Shown: piece by piece, positions 1 to 5,692 of the stretch | Layout: the number at the start of each line of letters is the position of its first letter | How positions within the stretch are numbered: position 1 is the stretch's first letter | Assembly: GCA_030626045.1 (NCBI GenBank) | Contig: DAOUPS010000059.1 | Location: 1-5,757 of the forward strand | DNA length: 5,757 nt | Source of the DNA: a bacterium | GTDB lineage: Bacteria > Patescibacteriota > Minisyncoccia > Moranbacterales > DUUL01 | Reading direction: 5' to 3' | Made by a program: the position numbers and the translations under genes | Notes under the pieces: generated by a model | Databases searched by the model: none | What the model saw: only the letters and a program-made list of their open reading frames with translations | What the model was told of the DNA's origin: nothing

Positions 1-183
1 CCCATTTTCTTCAAATGCCTCACGCCTTAATTTATCCCATATCACTGGATCAACACCTGGAAGTATCCAGTCTCCGCACTTGTGAAATGATAGCATACTA
101 ATACGATCTCCTTTAATTCTTTGGGGTTCAGATTGAAGTGAAGATTTCCTTCCATCGTGCTTACCACAATCAACAATCATCAT
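1..183 (-). CDS. Hypothetical protein, C-terminus beyond the window edge
   Basis: An open frame of 61 codons starts at an ATG at 183 (a second in-frame ATG follows directly) and leaves the window at base 1 without a stop. The visible protein begins MMIVDCGKHDGRKSS and ends near FHKCGDWILPGVDPVIWDKL followed by a charged segment. There is no signal peptide or membrane segment. I do not recognise the family. The case for a real gene is the strong Shine-Dalgarno AAAGGAG with 9-base spacing, far better than at any other gene here, and the short 25-bp gap after the upstream gene. It may be the last part of the same transcript or a separately translated unit. The His/Cys/Trp pattern is too little to assign a fold. 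Confidence 0.6.
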   Translation of the reverse strand, partial: MMIVDCGKHDGRKSSLQSEPQRIKGDRISMLSFHKCGDWILPGVDPVIWDKLRREAFEENG

Positions 184-191
184 TGTTTGTG

Positions 192-199
192 TCTCCTTT
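192..199 (-). promoter_or_regulatory. Strong Shine-Dalgarno site for the left-edge gene
   Basis: The minus strand reads CAAAGGAGACACAAACAATG, giving GGAG nine bases before the first ATG at 183. The other genes in this window have weak or no such motif, so this site stands out and supports the start chosen for the partial gene. Confidence 0.65.
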
Positions 200-208
200 G
201 ATATTATC

Positions 209-550
209 TTATATCGTTTTATTCGAAAACTTTTTAATTTCATCCCAAACATCATCCGGAATAAATATTTCATCGCCTTTGGGACTTTCTCCGGGATATA
301 TCCATGACGAAATTATTCTTTTCTTTTCTCCAACATTTTGATACATCACCCACAATTCCCTCTTGGCAGATTTCGTGTCTTTTCGTTTCATTACGGCGAT
401 TGTATCTTCCGCGACTCCCTCCTGTTTTCGATCAGGATACCTGATCGCTCTTTTCACATTATTTGGACTGATCGAATACTGCGCTAACTTATACTTTGAA
501 TGGGTCGTCCATAAATACCAATGATTGTCTTTGATATTTTTTCGATTCAT
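209..550 (-). CDS. Small DUF4258-like protein
   Basis: This 113-residue soluble protein has no membrane segment. Residues 14-39 (WTTHSKYKLAQYSISPNNV and the following RAIRYP) match the pattern of DUF4258-like small proteins: an aromatic/Thr-His pair, a Lys-rich helix, 'x-I-S-x-x-x-V' and a Pro about ten residues later. A beta-rich half follows, with ELWVMYQN (about 65-72) and IISSWIYPG (about 79-87), a pattern I associate with short Patescibacterial proteins whose function is unknown. DUF4258 is distantly related in pattern to BrnT-like RNase toxins, but no antitoxin partner is visible and a toxin role is not claimed. Its ATG overlaps the stop of the DUF192 gene in an ATGA arrangement, so translation is probably coupled to it. 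The family call is moderate; the gene itself is secure. Confidence 0.7.
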   Translation of the reverse strand: MNRKNIKDNHWYLWTTHSKYKLAQYSISPNNVKRAIRYPDRKQEGVAEDTIAVMKRKDTKSAKRELWVMYQNVGEKKRIISSWIYPGESPKGDEIFIPDDVWDEIKKFSNKTI

Positions 551-1014
551 AGGTCTTCAGAAATAAACTGGTCGCCGATCTTGATATTATTCTTCCTAAC
601 CCAGTCGGCATTCATTTCTAAAACGTAGTTATAGTCGTCTCCGCCCTCTATCTTCCCCTGATATTTTTTTGATACGCTTTTAGCAATATCAACAACAACG
701 CCATCTCTGATAAAAATGATATCAAGATCAAACAACAGGCCTCTCATCACATACTTGTGCCTGCCGGGCGACTCATGTATAAACAGCATTCCCTTGTCTT
801 CTTCCATTGATTCTATGCCGCCAAGTCCCTTGTGCATTTCTTCTTGTGTTTGCACAACATCCGCTCTTATTGCTGTATTGCCAACCGTGGCCGTGATATG
901 ATACGGTATGACCTTATTCTCATCATTGGAATTGAACAATTTTTGATATGCAAACAGTACTGAGCAAATAATTACCAATCCGATAAAAATATAATCTTTT
1001 ACTTTAAGTTCCAT
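547..1014 (-). CDS. Membrane-anchored DUF192 (UPF0127) family protein
   Basis: The protein has 155 residues. Residues 8-23 form one hydrophobic N-terminal anchor with a short cytoplasmic start, so the main domain (about 38-152) should sit outside the membrane. That domain carries the DUF192 signature: an E-x-x-x-GL segment near 59-65, GMLFIH at 75-80, MRGLLFDLDIIFI at 90-102 (the family's M-K/R-x-x-x-x-x-LDIIFI core), a G-x-VV-x-I strand at 105-110, YVLEMNA at 130-136, and a closing I-x-x-GD at 144-148. The family is widespread and lacks a settled biochemical role. The start ATG overlaps the GT4 stop by one base (TAATG), and its own stop overlaps the next start (ATGA), which indicates one transcript. 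Placement after two glycosyltransferases suggests an envelope context, but this is inference. Confidence 0.87.
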   Translation of the reverse strand: MELKVKDYIFIGLVIICSVLFAYQKLFNSNDENKVIPYHITATVGNTAIRADVVQTQEEMHKGLGGIESMEEDKGMLFIHESPGRHKYVMRGLLFDLDIIFIRDGVVVDIAKSVSKKYQGKIEGGDDYNYVLEMNADWVRKNNIKIGDQFISEDL

Positions 1015-2030
1015 TAGTTTTGCAAAAATTTGTTACTTTTAAAGCGACTAACGTAGTAAATAAAACTTATGATCAAAACAATTTCTAATACAATTGTGCC
1101 TAATTTTAAAATACGAGTCGGCGCTAAAACCGTGAGAAGCATCATCAATGATATGAAGGTGCTGTAGATGGATACTATCTTTATGTCAGACCATCCGCGC
1201 GCGCGCAGCTTATAATGCAGATGGCGCTTGTCTCTTTTCGTTATCTTCTCTTTATTTCGCATTCTTTCCAAGATAACCCACAAAGAATCAACCAGAGGAA
1301 CAATCAAAACGATCATGGCGGTAGCGATCTTGGTTCCGGCGATGATCGCTAGACTGGCAAGTATAAATCCGATGGCGTAACTCCCGCTTGATCCCGCTTC
1401 AATTTTTGCGGAAAGAAGATTAAACCACAAAAACCCAATTACGCTTCCGGCAAAAATGAGTCCCATTATCGCTATGGCCGGCTGGTTTACCTGCTCTATC
1501 AAGCTTACCCACACCAGTGCGGCACAGCCGAAAAGAGATAATGTCCCGGCCAGCCCGTCAATGCCATCAGCCCAATTTACTGCATTGATAATTGAAACAA
1601 CCCAAATAGTGATCAGTGCCGCGCTAATGATATTTAGAGAAAAGTCTCCTAATGCAAAGACGTACTTATCGATTCGTATCATTTCTCCAAATGGTCCGGA
1701 AATATATTGAATCGAACATCCAAAGGCAATAAGCGTGAATGCGAGAAATACTTGAAATGAAAGCTGCCATTTCCATGAAACATTTTTAATGTCATCAATA
1801 ACTCCAAAGATCAAGATGAAAAATGTACCCAGAAGCATTGCAACTACTTGAGGAGTTTTAATTAGAACATCAGCGCTAAGAATTCCAAGAATGAAAGCCG
1901 CTATAATTCCCACTCCGCCAAAGCGCCTAAAAAGACCGCTATAGTTTCCTGTTTTACCACTCAAAAGAACAAATAAAGCATTGACTGCAAGACTGAAAGC
2001 AAAAACACCTCCGAAATACACTACCAACAT
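1014..2030 (-). CDS. GT4 polyprenyl-phosphate sugar-1-phosphate transferase (WecA/MraY superfamily)
   Basis: This 338-residue polytopic protein has roughly ten membrane helices. The family transfers a sugar-1-phosphate from a UDP-sugar to undecaprenyl (or similar) phosphate at the inner face of the membrane. Signature motifs appear in order: IDDIKNVSWKWQ with the Asp pair at 79-80; NAVNWADGIDGLAG at 149-162; GFLWFN at 199-204; and RHLHYKL at 269-275, the counterpart of the HxHH loop. The usual GD-x-GS motif, expected after GFLxxN, is here AGSSGS (212-217), so the catalytic-type Asp is replaced by Ser. Length is normal for the WecA-like branch. MraY is less likely because the motifs are WecA-like. 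The gap from the family 2 glycosyltransferase gene is 27 bp, and the ATG has no clear Shine-Dalgarno. The donor sugar cannot be told from the sequence. Confidence 0.85.
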   Translation of the reverse strand: MLVVYFGGVFAFSLAVNALFVLLSGKTGNYSGLFRRFGGVGIIAAFILGILSADVLIKTPQVVAMLLGTFFILIFGVIDDIKNVSWKWQLSFQVFLAFTLIAFGCSIQYISGPFGEMIRIDKYVFALGDFSLNIISAALITIWVVSIINAVNWADGIDGLAGTLSLFGCAALVWVSLIEQVNQPAIAIMGLIFAGSVIGFLWFNLLSAKIEAGSSGSYAIGFILASLAIIAGTKIATAMIVLIVPLVDSLWVILERMRNKEKITKRDKRHLHYKLRARGWSDIKIVSIYSTFISLMMLLTVLAPTRILKLGTIVLEIVLIISFIYYVSRFKSNKFLQN

Positions 2031-2057
2031 TTTACCATAAAGATTTATTGTTTAGAA

Positions 2058-3770
2058 CTATTGTCTGCGAATTTTTTCTGTAACCCAAAATTCACCCATA
2101 TACTTTTTAAGTATTATCCTCGTTTGGGCATGCACAGCGGGCGACGCTCCAAGAAAAGGCGCGATAAACGGAGCCATAAACCATTGAAAAAACATGTAAG
2201 AATACCTTTTCTTTGAATATTTCTTCGGACGGGGAGGCATGAGAAGAAATCCCATGAACATTGCCGCAACAAGACCGATCATGGAAACTGTCATAAGGTA
2301 TCGAGTAATATACGGCAAATTGTGCGCCAATACCGATTCATTAAAGCGTTCTCCTCCAAATATGAGCGGAAGCCAGCCAAGAAGTGCTAAAATAAACGGG
2401 GCTGTTGCCCAGCTATGATGGCCTTCCAGCATTATGAGCAAGTATTTTAATCTCGCACCTAAACCGATCTTTTTATTTTTCCAAAAAGCTCTGGCTAGCA
2501 AAGGAAAGTTTTCGATCCCATAAGCCCAACGATGTTTTTGTTTGTACTGATTTTTAATTGTGTGCCAGTAGTTATTGCCAAGAACCGCGTCTAGCGAAAC
2601 AGGAAGATAGATCGGCTTTACTTGATAATCGCCGTCAAAATAATTATAGGCTTTCCAAAAGATCACTGAGTCTTCGGAAATAACATTCACCGGCCAATAC
2701 CCTACTTCGACAATAGTTTTAAACGGTTCGCTATGCGATGAAAATGTCACCATATGATCCGGTCTCATTGATTCAACCATGTGCCAAAAAGATGAGCCTG
2801 TTACAATTACTCTCACGGGAGCAATGGTATCCCATAAATTATTATGGTACATCGGCAAAGGCTGATACGCTCTTCTTAGCCGATTTGGCTCCGTGACATA
2901 TGCGTAGGTCAGCGCAGCAAGATATTGCGGGTGAATTTGCGTATCACAATCAAAATTTGAAAGTATTACATGCTCAAGAGGTATATTCTTTTCTTCAAGA
3001 TATTTTTTGAGCTTTCTGGCGGCATAGGATGTATTAGACGCTTTACATTTCATTTCATTGTCTTGAACCTTATGAACCGTGACAAGAAAATCAAAGAACG
3101 CGCCCTTAAACATTTCCAAAAGAATTTTCTTTTTCTTCTCTCTGTCTTCCTCCGATTCGCGCTCTTCCATTGCAAGTAAAATAATAATCCTATTATTTGG
3201 ATAATTTGACTGTTTCACTTTCTCAATTGCCGGAGCAATGATCCCAGCGTCTTCATTGGCCGTTGGAAATAAAATAACGTGGTATACTTTTTCCCAGTCC
3301 AGGAAAGCATCTCTGTGCCGCAGATCATGCGATGCGCTCTTGAGAAAACTTTTTCTTTCGATTATCCGCTGTTTGAGCCGCCGCCTTAACTTTCGGCTGA
3401 TATTCTTATTTTTCCTTTCTTGCTCCAGATCTTTTATTTCTTGCCTCAATTCACTGAGAAGGGCGTCCCCCTGAAAAATTTTCCTGAGACGATACCGCCA
3501 GTCTATTTGTTTCCACCGGCGCATTTTTCGATATGCCATGATTGAATAACTAGCTATATAAATAGTTCTATAAAGCCAGTACATATCAAAAAGAATAATG
3601 AAGATCGCGACCCAAAGCGGCAACAGCCAAGAGAATAAGAACATGCCAATAAGTGTTGCCCATGTTAGTAAACCGGGAATTACTTCAAAGATCCGCTGTA
3701 ATCTGCGCTCTTTGGGGTCAATTGTTTTTGGATCGGGATATACCCAATTCTTTTTATATACATCGTCCAT
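2058..3770 (-). CDS. Membrane glycosyltransferase family 2 (processive-type GT-A)
   Basis: The protein has 570 residues from the ATG at 3770. Residues 31-76 form two N-terminal membrane segments. A very basic and acidic linker (about 80-145) with coiled-coil character follows. A GT-A domain spans about 163-420: VILFPTANEDA opening strand, FDCDT (273-277, the metal-binding DxD), ISED (364-367, acceptor-side ED), and QKHRW (411-415, the QxxRW motif of synthase-type family 2 enzymes). Further membrane segments lie near 441-475, 489-512 and 525-545. The C-terminal HAQTRIILKKYMGEFWVTEK stretch looks like a tail shared by Patescibacterial homologues. All family 2 catalytic motifs are intact. It probably extends a lipid-linked glycan or makes a polysaccharide at the cytoplasmic face; substrate is unknown. 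A GTG at 3794 would add eight residues, but its AGGA is only one base away, whereas the ATG has AGGT nine bases upstream. Confidence 0.87.
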   Translation of the reverse strand: MDDVYKKNWVYPDPKTIDPKERRLQRIFEVIPGLLTWATLIGMFLFSWLLPLWVAIFIILFDMYWLYRTIYIASYSIMAYRKMRRWKQIDWRYRLRKIFQGDALLSELRQEIKDLEQERKNKNISRKLRRRLKQRIIERKSFLKSASHDLRHRDAFLDWEKVYHVILFPTANEDAGIIAPAIEKVKQSNYPNNRIIILLAMEERESEEDREKKKKILLEMFKGAFFDFLVTVHKVQDNEMKCKASNTSYAARKLKKYLEEKNIPLEHVILSNFDCDTQIHPQYLAALTYAYVTEPNRLRRAYQPLPMYHNNLWDTIAPVRVIVTGSSFWHMVESMRPDHMVTFSSHSEPFKTIVEVGYWPVNVISEDSVIFWKAYNYFDGDYQVKPIYLPVSLDAVLGNNYWHTIKNQYKQKHRWAYGIENFPLLARAFWKNKKIGLGARLKYLLIMLEGHHSWATAPFILALLGWLPLIFGGERFNESVLAHNLPYITRYLMTVSMIGLVAAMFMGFLLMPPRPKKYSKKRYSYMFFQWFMAPFIAPFLGASPAVHAQTRIILKKYMGEFWVTEKIRRQ

Positions 3771-3779
3771 GAAAATTTG

Positions 3780-3785
3780 ACCTAA
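3780..3785 (-). promoter_or_regulatory. Ribosome binding site that decides the GT2 start
   Basis: The minus strand reads TTAGGTCAAATTTTCATG: AGGT nine bases before the ATG at 3770. This spacing favours the ATG over the upstream in-frame GTG at 3794. The preceding gene stops at 3798, so the coding gap is 27 bp. Confidence 0.45.
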
Positions 3786-3797
3786 TGAAATCACTTC

Positions 3798-4286
3798 CTA
3801 ATAGTTTACGCTAACAATTGCAACAGCATATATCAAAATTGCCATTTGTAAAACGATATTTCCACTTAAAATAAGATACGCACCAAATCGGTAAGTACTC
3901 TCCGTACCTGGATAATTCCGCTGTTTTAAAATATATTCTGTTTTCGCCCTTTGTATGCTTTGTTTCGTTTCAGTAAATAGCAGTAAAATTATCGCTACGA
4001 CAAGATTCATCAAATAAAAACAAATTCCGCCTATCGGCGCAAAAAAGATCTCAGAAAAATGGCATGAATCGCTCGTAGGTAAAAACAAATCAATACCTAA
4101 AAAAGCATTGTAGTGCATAATAATACCCTCTTGTTCCTTCGGTAATACCCAAAAAAGCAGCCCCCATACTACTCCATTAATAACAAGCCCGGAATACGCT
4201 AAGAGAGCAAGCTTTTTTTCTCTCCAAAATATACAGGTTAATACTTCAACTAAATTTATAATTCCCCGCTTGATATTTGAAAACAA
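3798..4286 (-). CDS. Three-helix integral membrane protein, function unknown
   Basis: This 162-residue protein has membrane segments at about 27-48, 83-105 and 134-158. A loop between the first two carries IIMHYNAFLGIDL (55-67), and a charged loop after the second carries the sequence around TETKQSIQRAKTEYILKQRN. The HYN-x-x-x-GIDL loop followed by a helix starting FFAPIGG is a pattern I recall from unnamed small Patescibacterial membrane proteins; I know no function. It lies directly before the two glycosyltransferases, so a helper role in envelope glycan assembly is plausible but unproven. The only usable start is a TTG at 4286, without a Shine-Dalgarno, because an in-frame TGA lies upstream. 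That TTG is eight bases from the end of the MITE-like element, so the insertion may have replaced the original leader or start. Confidence 0.68.
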   Translation of the reverse strand: MFSNIKRGIINLVEVLTCIFWREKKLALLAYSGLVINGVVWGLLFWVLPKEQEGIIMHYNAFLGIDLFLPTSDSCHFSEIFFAPIGGICFYLMNLVVAIILLLFTETKQSIQRAKTEYILKQRNYPGTESTYRFGAYLILSGNIVLQMAILIYAVAIVSVNY

Positions 4287-4294
4287 AGTTTTAT

Positions 4295-4441
4295 GGGGTT
4301 GTTCCCGAACACGCTTTTGCAGCGAAAGATCAGAATTTCAAGGTAAATTTTTCACCTCTGCCTTTCGCGAAAGGCGGGGTGGAAAATTTGACTGATTCGC
4401 CAACTAGTGGAGCAATAAAAATGGTATTCGGAAACAGTCCC
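4295..4441. mobile_element. MITE-like non-coding element 1 (147 bp)
   Basis: The ends form an imperfect 18-base inverted repeat. The left end is GGGGTTGTTCCCGAACAC (4295-4312); the right end (4424-4441) reads, reverse-complemented, GGGACTGTTTCCGAATAC. They agree at 14 of 18 positions and every difference is a transition. The inside has no coding frame and is centred on a long inverted repeat (4345-4389). The right end sits one base after the stop of the winged-helix gene, and the left end sits eight bases before the TTG of the membrane-protein gene. A TTTA occurs near both edges (4290-4293 and 4442-4445), but it is too short to call a target duplication. The ends match those of the element at 5507-5715. 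A transposon origin is inference; a structured intergenic repeat is the alternative. Confidence 0.55.
4345..4389. repeat. 45-bp inverted repeat with a perfect 16-bp palindromic core
   Basis: The arms at 4345-4367 and 4368-4389 are near-complementary. The core GCCTTTCGCGAAAGGC (4360-4375) is perfect; flanking CACC/GGTG and AAATTTT/AAAATTT also pair, with a small bulge between. As RNA this would be a long stable hairpin in the gap between the winged-helix gene and the glycan cassette. It could attenuate transcription, protect an mRNA end, or mark a DNA-binding site. There is no clean unpaired T-tract, so I do not call it an intrinsic terminator. Confidence 0.75.
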
Positions 4442-4442
4442 T

Positions 4443-5057
4443 TTACGAACTACCGCCTTTTTTCGCTTTTAACAACTGCTGAATCTCATTCGCTATTTTA
4501 TTGACGACAACTTCATATGGAGAGTCCAGAACTTCCATAATAAACTTGTCAAACATATTCGCCCGGTATTTAAACTCTGATGAGCTCATGAGAGAATAAT
4601 TTATCTCTCTTCCCATTTCTGCCTCAAGATCTTCAAGTAGATGCTTCATTTTCGCGCGTGAAATTGAGTCTCCGACAATAAGAAGGTCTGTTTTCGATTT
4701 TGGATAGTTGATAAAAACTCCTGAAATTAAACCGAGTTTGATTTTCCCTAAATTTTTGATCTTACCAAGGCTTTTGCACTGCGGATAAACATTTGAACGA
4801 ACCACTAAATTTCTTAATTCATTAAAAAAAGGAAACTGGCTGTTAAGCATAAAGTATTTCCTTTCATTCTTCATTCGTTTACAAATAAAATTCGCTTTAG
4901 TCAACTGTTTGAGGATGCCGGCCGTCTTTCTGCCATCAACTTTATTGCGTTTTGCAATTTCCTGCACGGTAAACTTTTCTCTTCCATTTAAAAGGAATAA
5001 TTTTATTAGCCGCCAGCGCTCCTTTGATCCAAAGAGCTCTTCAAGTGAATTTTTCAT
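4443..5057 (-). CDS. Winged-helix protein with degenerate MNT-type nucleotidyltransferase-like domain
   Basis: This 204-residue soluble protein has two parts. Residues 1-72 form a winged helix: the opening LEELFGSKERWRLIKLFLLN, a helix-turn-helix around 29-57 (FTVQEIAKRNKVDGRKTAGI), and a wing ending RKYFMLN. Residues about 104-186 resemble a minimal nucleotidyltransferase fold: KIKLGLISGVF (105-115), KTDLLIVGD (122-130), REINYSLMSSSEFKYR (150-165), and FDKFIMEVLDSP (169-180). In active members the first part has a GS motif and the second an SDxDL pair. Here GS is replaced by GV, and only one Asp (D124) of the pair remains, the other place being Lys122. It is therefore probably a regulator with a binding or structural domain, not an enzyme. 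It lies 61 bp after the YraN gene; a near-palindrome in that gap could be its own operator. I recall the two-domain layout as common in Patescibacteria. Confidence 0.75.
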   Translation of the reverse strand: MKNSLEELFGSKERWRLIKLFLLNGREKFTVQEIAKRNKVDGRKTAGILKQLTKANFICKRMKNERKYFMLNSQFPFFNELRNLVVRSNVYPQCKSLGKIKNLGKIKLGLISGVFINYPKSKTDLLIVGDSISRAKMKHLLEDLEAEMGREINYSLMSSSEFKYRANMFDKFIMEVLDSPYEVVVNKIANEIQQLLKAKKGGSS

Positions 5058-5085
5058 ACCAAAAAATTAAATGTTATATGGAATT

Positions 5086-5117
5086 GTTTACTAAGGAGAT
5101 TTAGTTTGGAAGTAAAC
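5086..5117. promoter_or_regulatory. Inverted repeat GTTTACT...AGTAAAC in the YraN-regulator gap
   Basis: Two perfect 7-base arms (5086-5092 and 5111-5117) are separated by 18 bases, within the 61-bp gap just upstream of the winged-helix gene. Arm spacing of about two helical turns fits a dimeric DNA-binding site better than a terminator. Autoregulation by the adjacent regulator is a guess from position only. No convincing -35/-10 pair was found in the gap. Confidence 0.3.
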
Positions 5118-5118
5118 C

Positions 5119-5496
5119 TTAAAAACGAATATACTTCAAATGTTTGATCTGCGCTCTTCTGGTTTTAAAATCAAAAATTACGGAAATCGCATCAATTCGC
5201 CAGGGACAATCCAATTTATGCTTACTTAAGAGATAGTTGTTCGCGGTCTTAATGATTTTCCGAATTTTTGAAGCGGTGATATTCTCTTCCGGAATAATAT
5301 TACTTGGATCACCCTTTCGAGCTTTTACTTCTACAAAAATATACCACCCTTTTTTATCTTTCGCAATCAAATCTATTTCACCAATGCGATACCCCGATCT
5401 ATTTATGTAGTTCGCCTCAAGAATCAGGTAATTCTGAGAAACAAGATAGCTGGCGGCAATTTTTTCTGCGTATCTCCCCAGTGACGAACTGTTCAT
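5119..5496 (-). CDS. YraN/UPF0102 family nuclease-fold protein
   Basis: The protein has 125 residues from the ATG at 5496, a normal length for UPF0102. The family pattern is complete: LGRYAEKIAASYLVSQNY (6-23), an N-Y pair at 29-30, GEIDLIAKD (39-47) and FVEVKAR (54-60). Family knowledge places these in the PD-(D/E)xK nuclease-like fold, with Glu11, Asp42, Glu56 and Lys58 at the expected active-site positions. The C-terminal part has a K-I-R-K-I-I-K helix and a WRIDAISV strand typical of the family. Its cellular role is unsettled. A TTG at 5520 would add eight residues, but they would be encoded inside the repeat end at 5507-5524, and family members start about five to eight residues before the GR-x-x-E motif, so the ATG is preferred. 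There is no clear Shine-Dalgarno. Confidence 0.88.
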   Translation of the reverse strand: MNSSSLGRYAEKIAASYLVSQNYLILEANYINRSGYRIGEIDLIAKDKKGWYIFVEVKARKGDPSNIIPEENITASKIRKIIKTANNYLLSKHKLDCPWRIDAISVIFDFKTRRAQIKHLKYIRF

Positions 5497-5548
5497 GATC
5501 TTTAAAGGGATTGTTCCCAAACTAGCTTCGTTGGCAAAAATTAGGAAA

Positions 5549-5554
5549 TTTTAT
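5549..5554 (-). promoter_or_regulatory. Possible -10 box for the YraN transcript
   Basis: The minus strand reads GTGTATAAAAT with a TATAAA box at 5554-5549, about 53 bases before the ATG at 5496. No good -35 hexamer lies at 16-18 bases, so support is weak. If real, the promoter lies inside the MITE-like element. Confidence 0.22.
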
Positions 5555-5581
5555 ACACAGCGACGAAATAAAATTTTTAGT

Positions 5582-5608
5582 TATGCCTTAGCATAGGTAA
5601 CAATTTTT
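5582..5608 (+). terminator. Hairpin plus T-tract, unit 1 of a pair
   Basis: TATGC (5582-5586), loop CTTA and GCATA (5591-5595) are followed by GGTAACAATTTTT. The short AT-rich stem makes it a weak terminator alone. It shares its loop and tail with the unit at 5623-5646. No plus-strand gene enters the region, so a termination role is uncertain. Confidence 0.3.
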
Positions 5609-5622
5609 TTCAAAGCTGTGGA

Positions 5623-5646
5623 TCCCGCTTAGCGGGAACAATTTTT
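5623..5646 (+). terminator. Hairpin plus T-tract, unit 2 of a pair
   Basis: TCCCGC (5623-5628), loop TTA and GCGGGA (5632-5637) form a perfect GC-rich stem, followed by ACAATTTTT. The shape is that of a small plus-strand intrinsic terminator, although several bases lie between stem and T-run. It is internal to the MITE-like element, so it may have a structural role there instead. Confidence 0.38.
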
Positions 5647-5672
5647 GGTAGCGCGTCTGCCGCTTGTCTGCC

Positions 5673-5692
5673 GATGAGGCAGGATGAGGCAG
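5673..5692. repeat. Tandem decamer GATGAGGCAG x 2
   Basis: Two perfect adjacent copies of GATGAGGCAG occur. Just before them TCTGCC appears twice (around 5656-5672), and its CTGCC can pair with the GGCAG of the decamers, giving alternative hairpins. Likely slippage or part of a folded repeat near the right end of element 2. Confidence 0.7.

Noticed and set aside
138..341. Plus-strand open frames such as 138-341, 716-901, 1456-1710, 2970-3179, 3238-3474, 3598-3780, 4277-4504 and 5304-5498
   Set aside because: Almost all lie antisense over well-supported genes, have no recognisable family pattern and no leader. The one at 4277-4504 instead spans element 1 and includes its palindromic repeat.
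209..550. Toxin of a toxin-antitoxin pair
   Set aside because: DUF4258-like proteins resemble BrnT in pattern, but no antitoxin-like small DNA-binding gene is adjacent; the neighbours are DUF192 and the unknown left-edge gene.
3771..3794. GTG start at 3794 for the family 2 glycosyltransferase
   Set aside because: Its AGGA is only one base away, while the ATG at 3770 has AGGT at nine bases. It remains possible.
5086..5117. Intrinsic terminator after YraN
   Set aside because: The stem is only seven bases with an 18-base loop and low GC content, and it has no following T-run.
5497..5520. TTG start at 5520 for the YraN protein
   Set aside because: The extra eight residues are encoded largely within the repeat end at 5507-5524, and the ATG at 5496 gives the usual family N-terminus.
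5673..5692. CRISPR-like array
   Set aside because: There are only two adjacent decamers with no spacers, and no cas gene is present.
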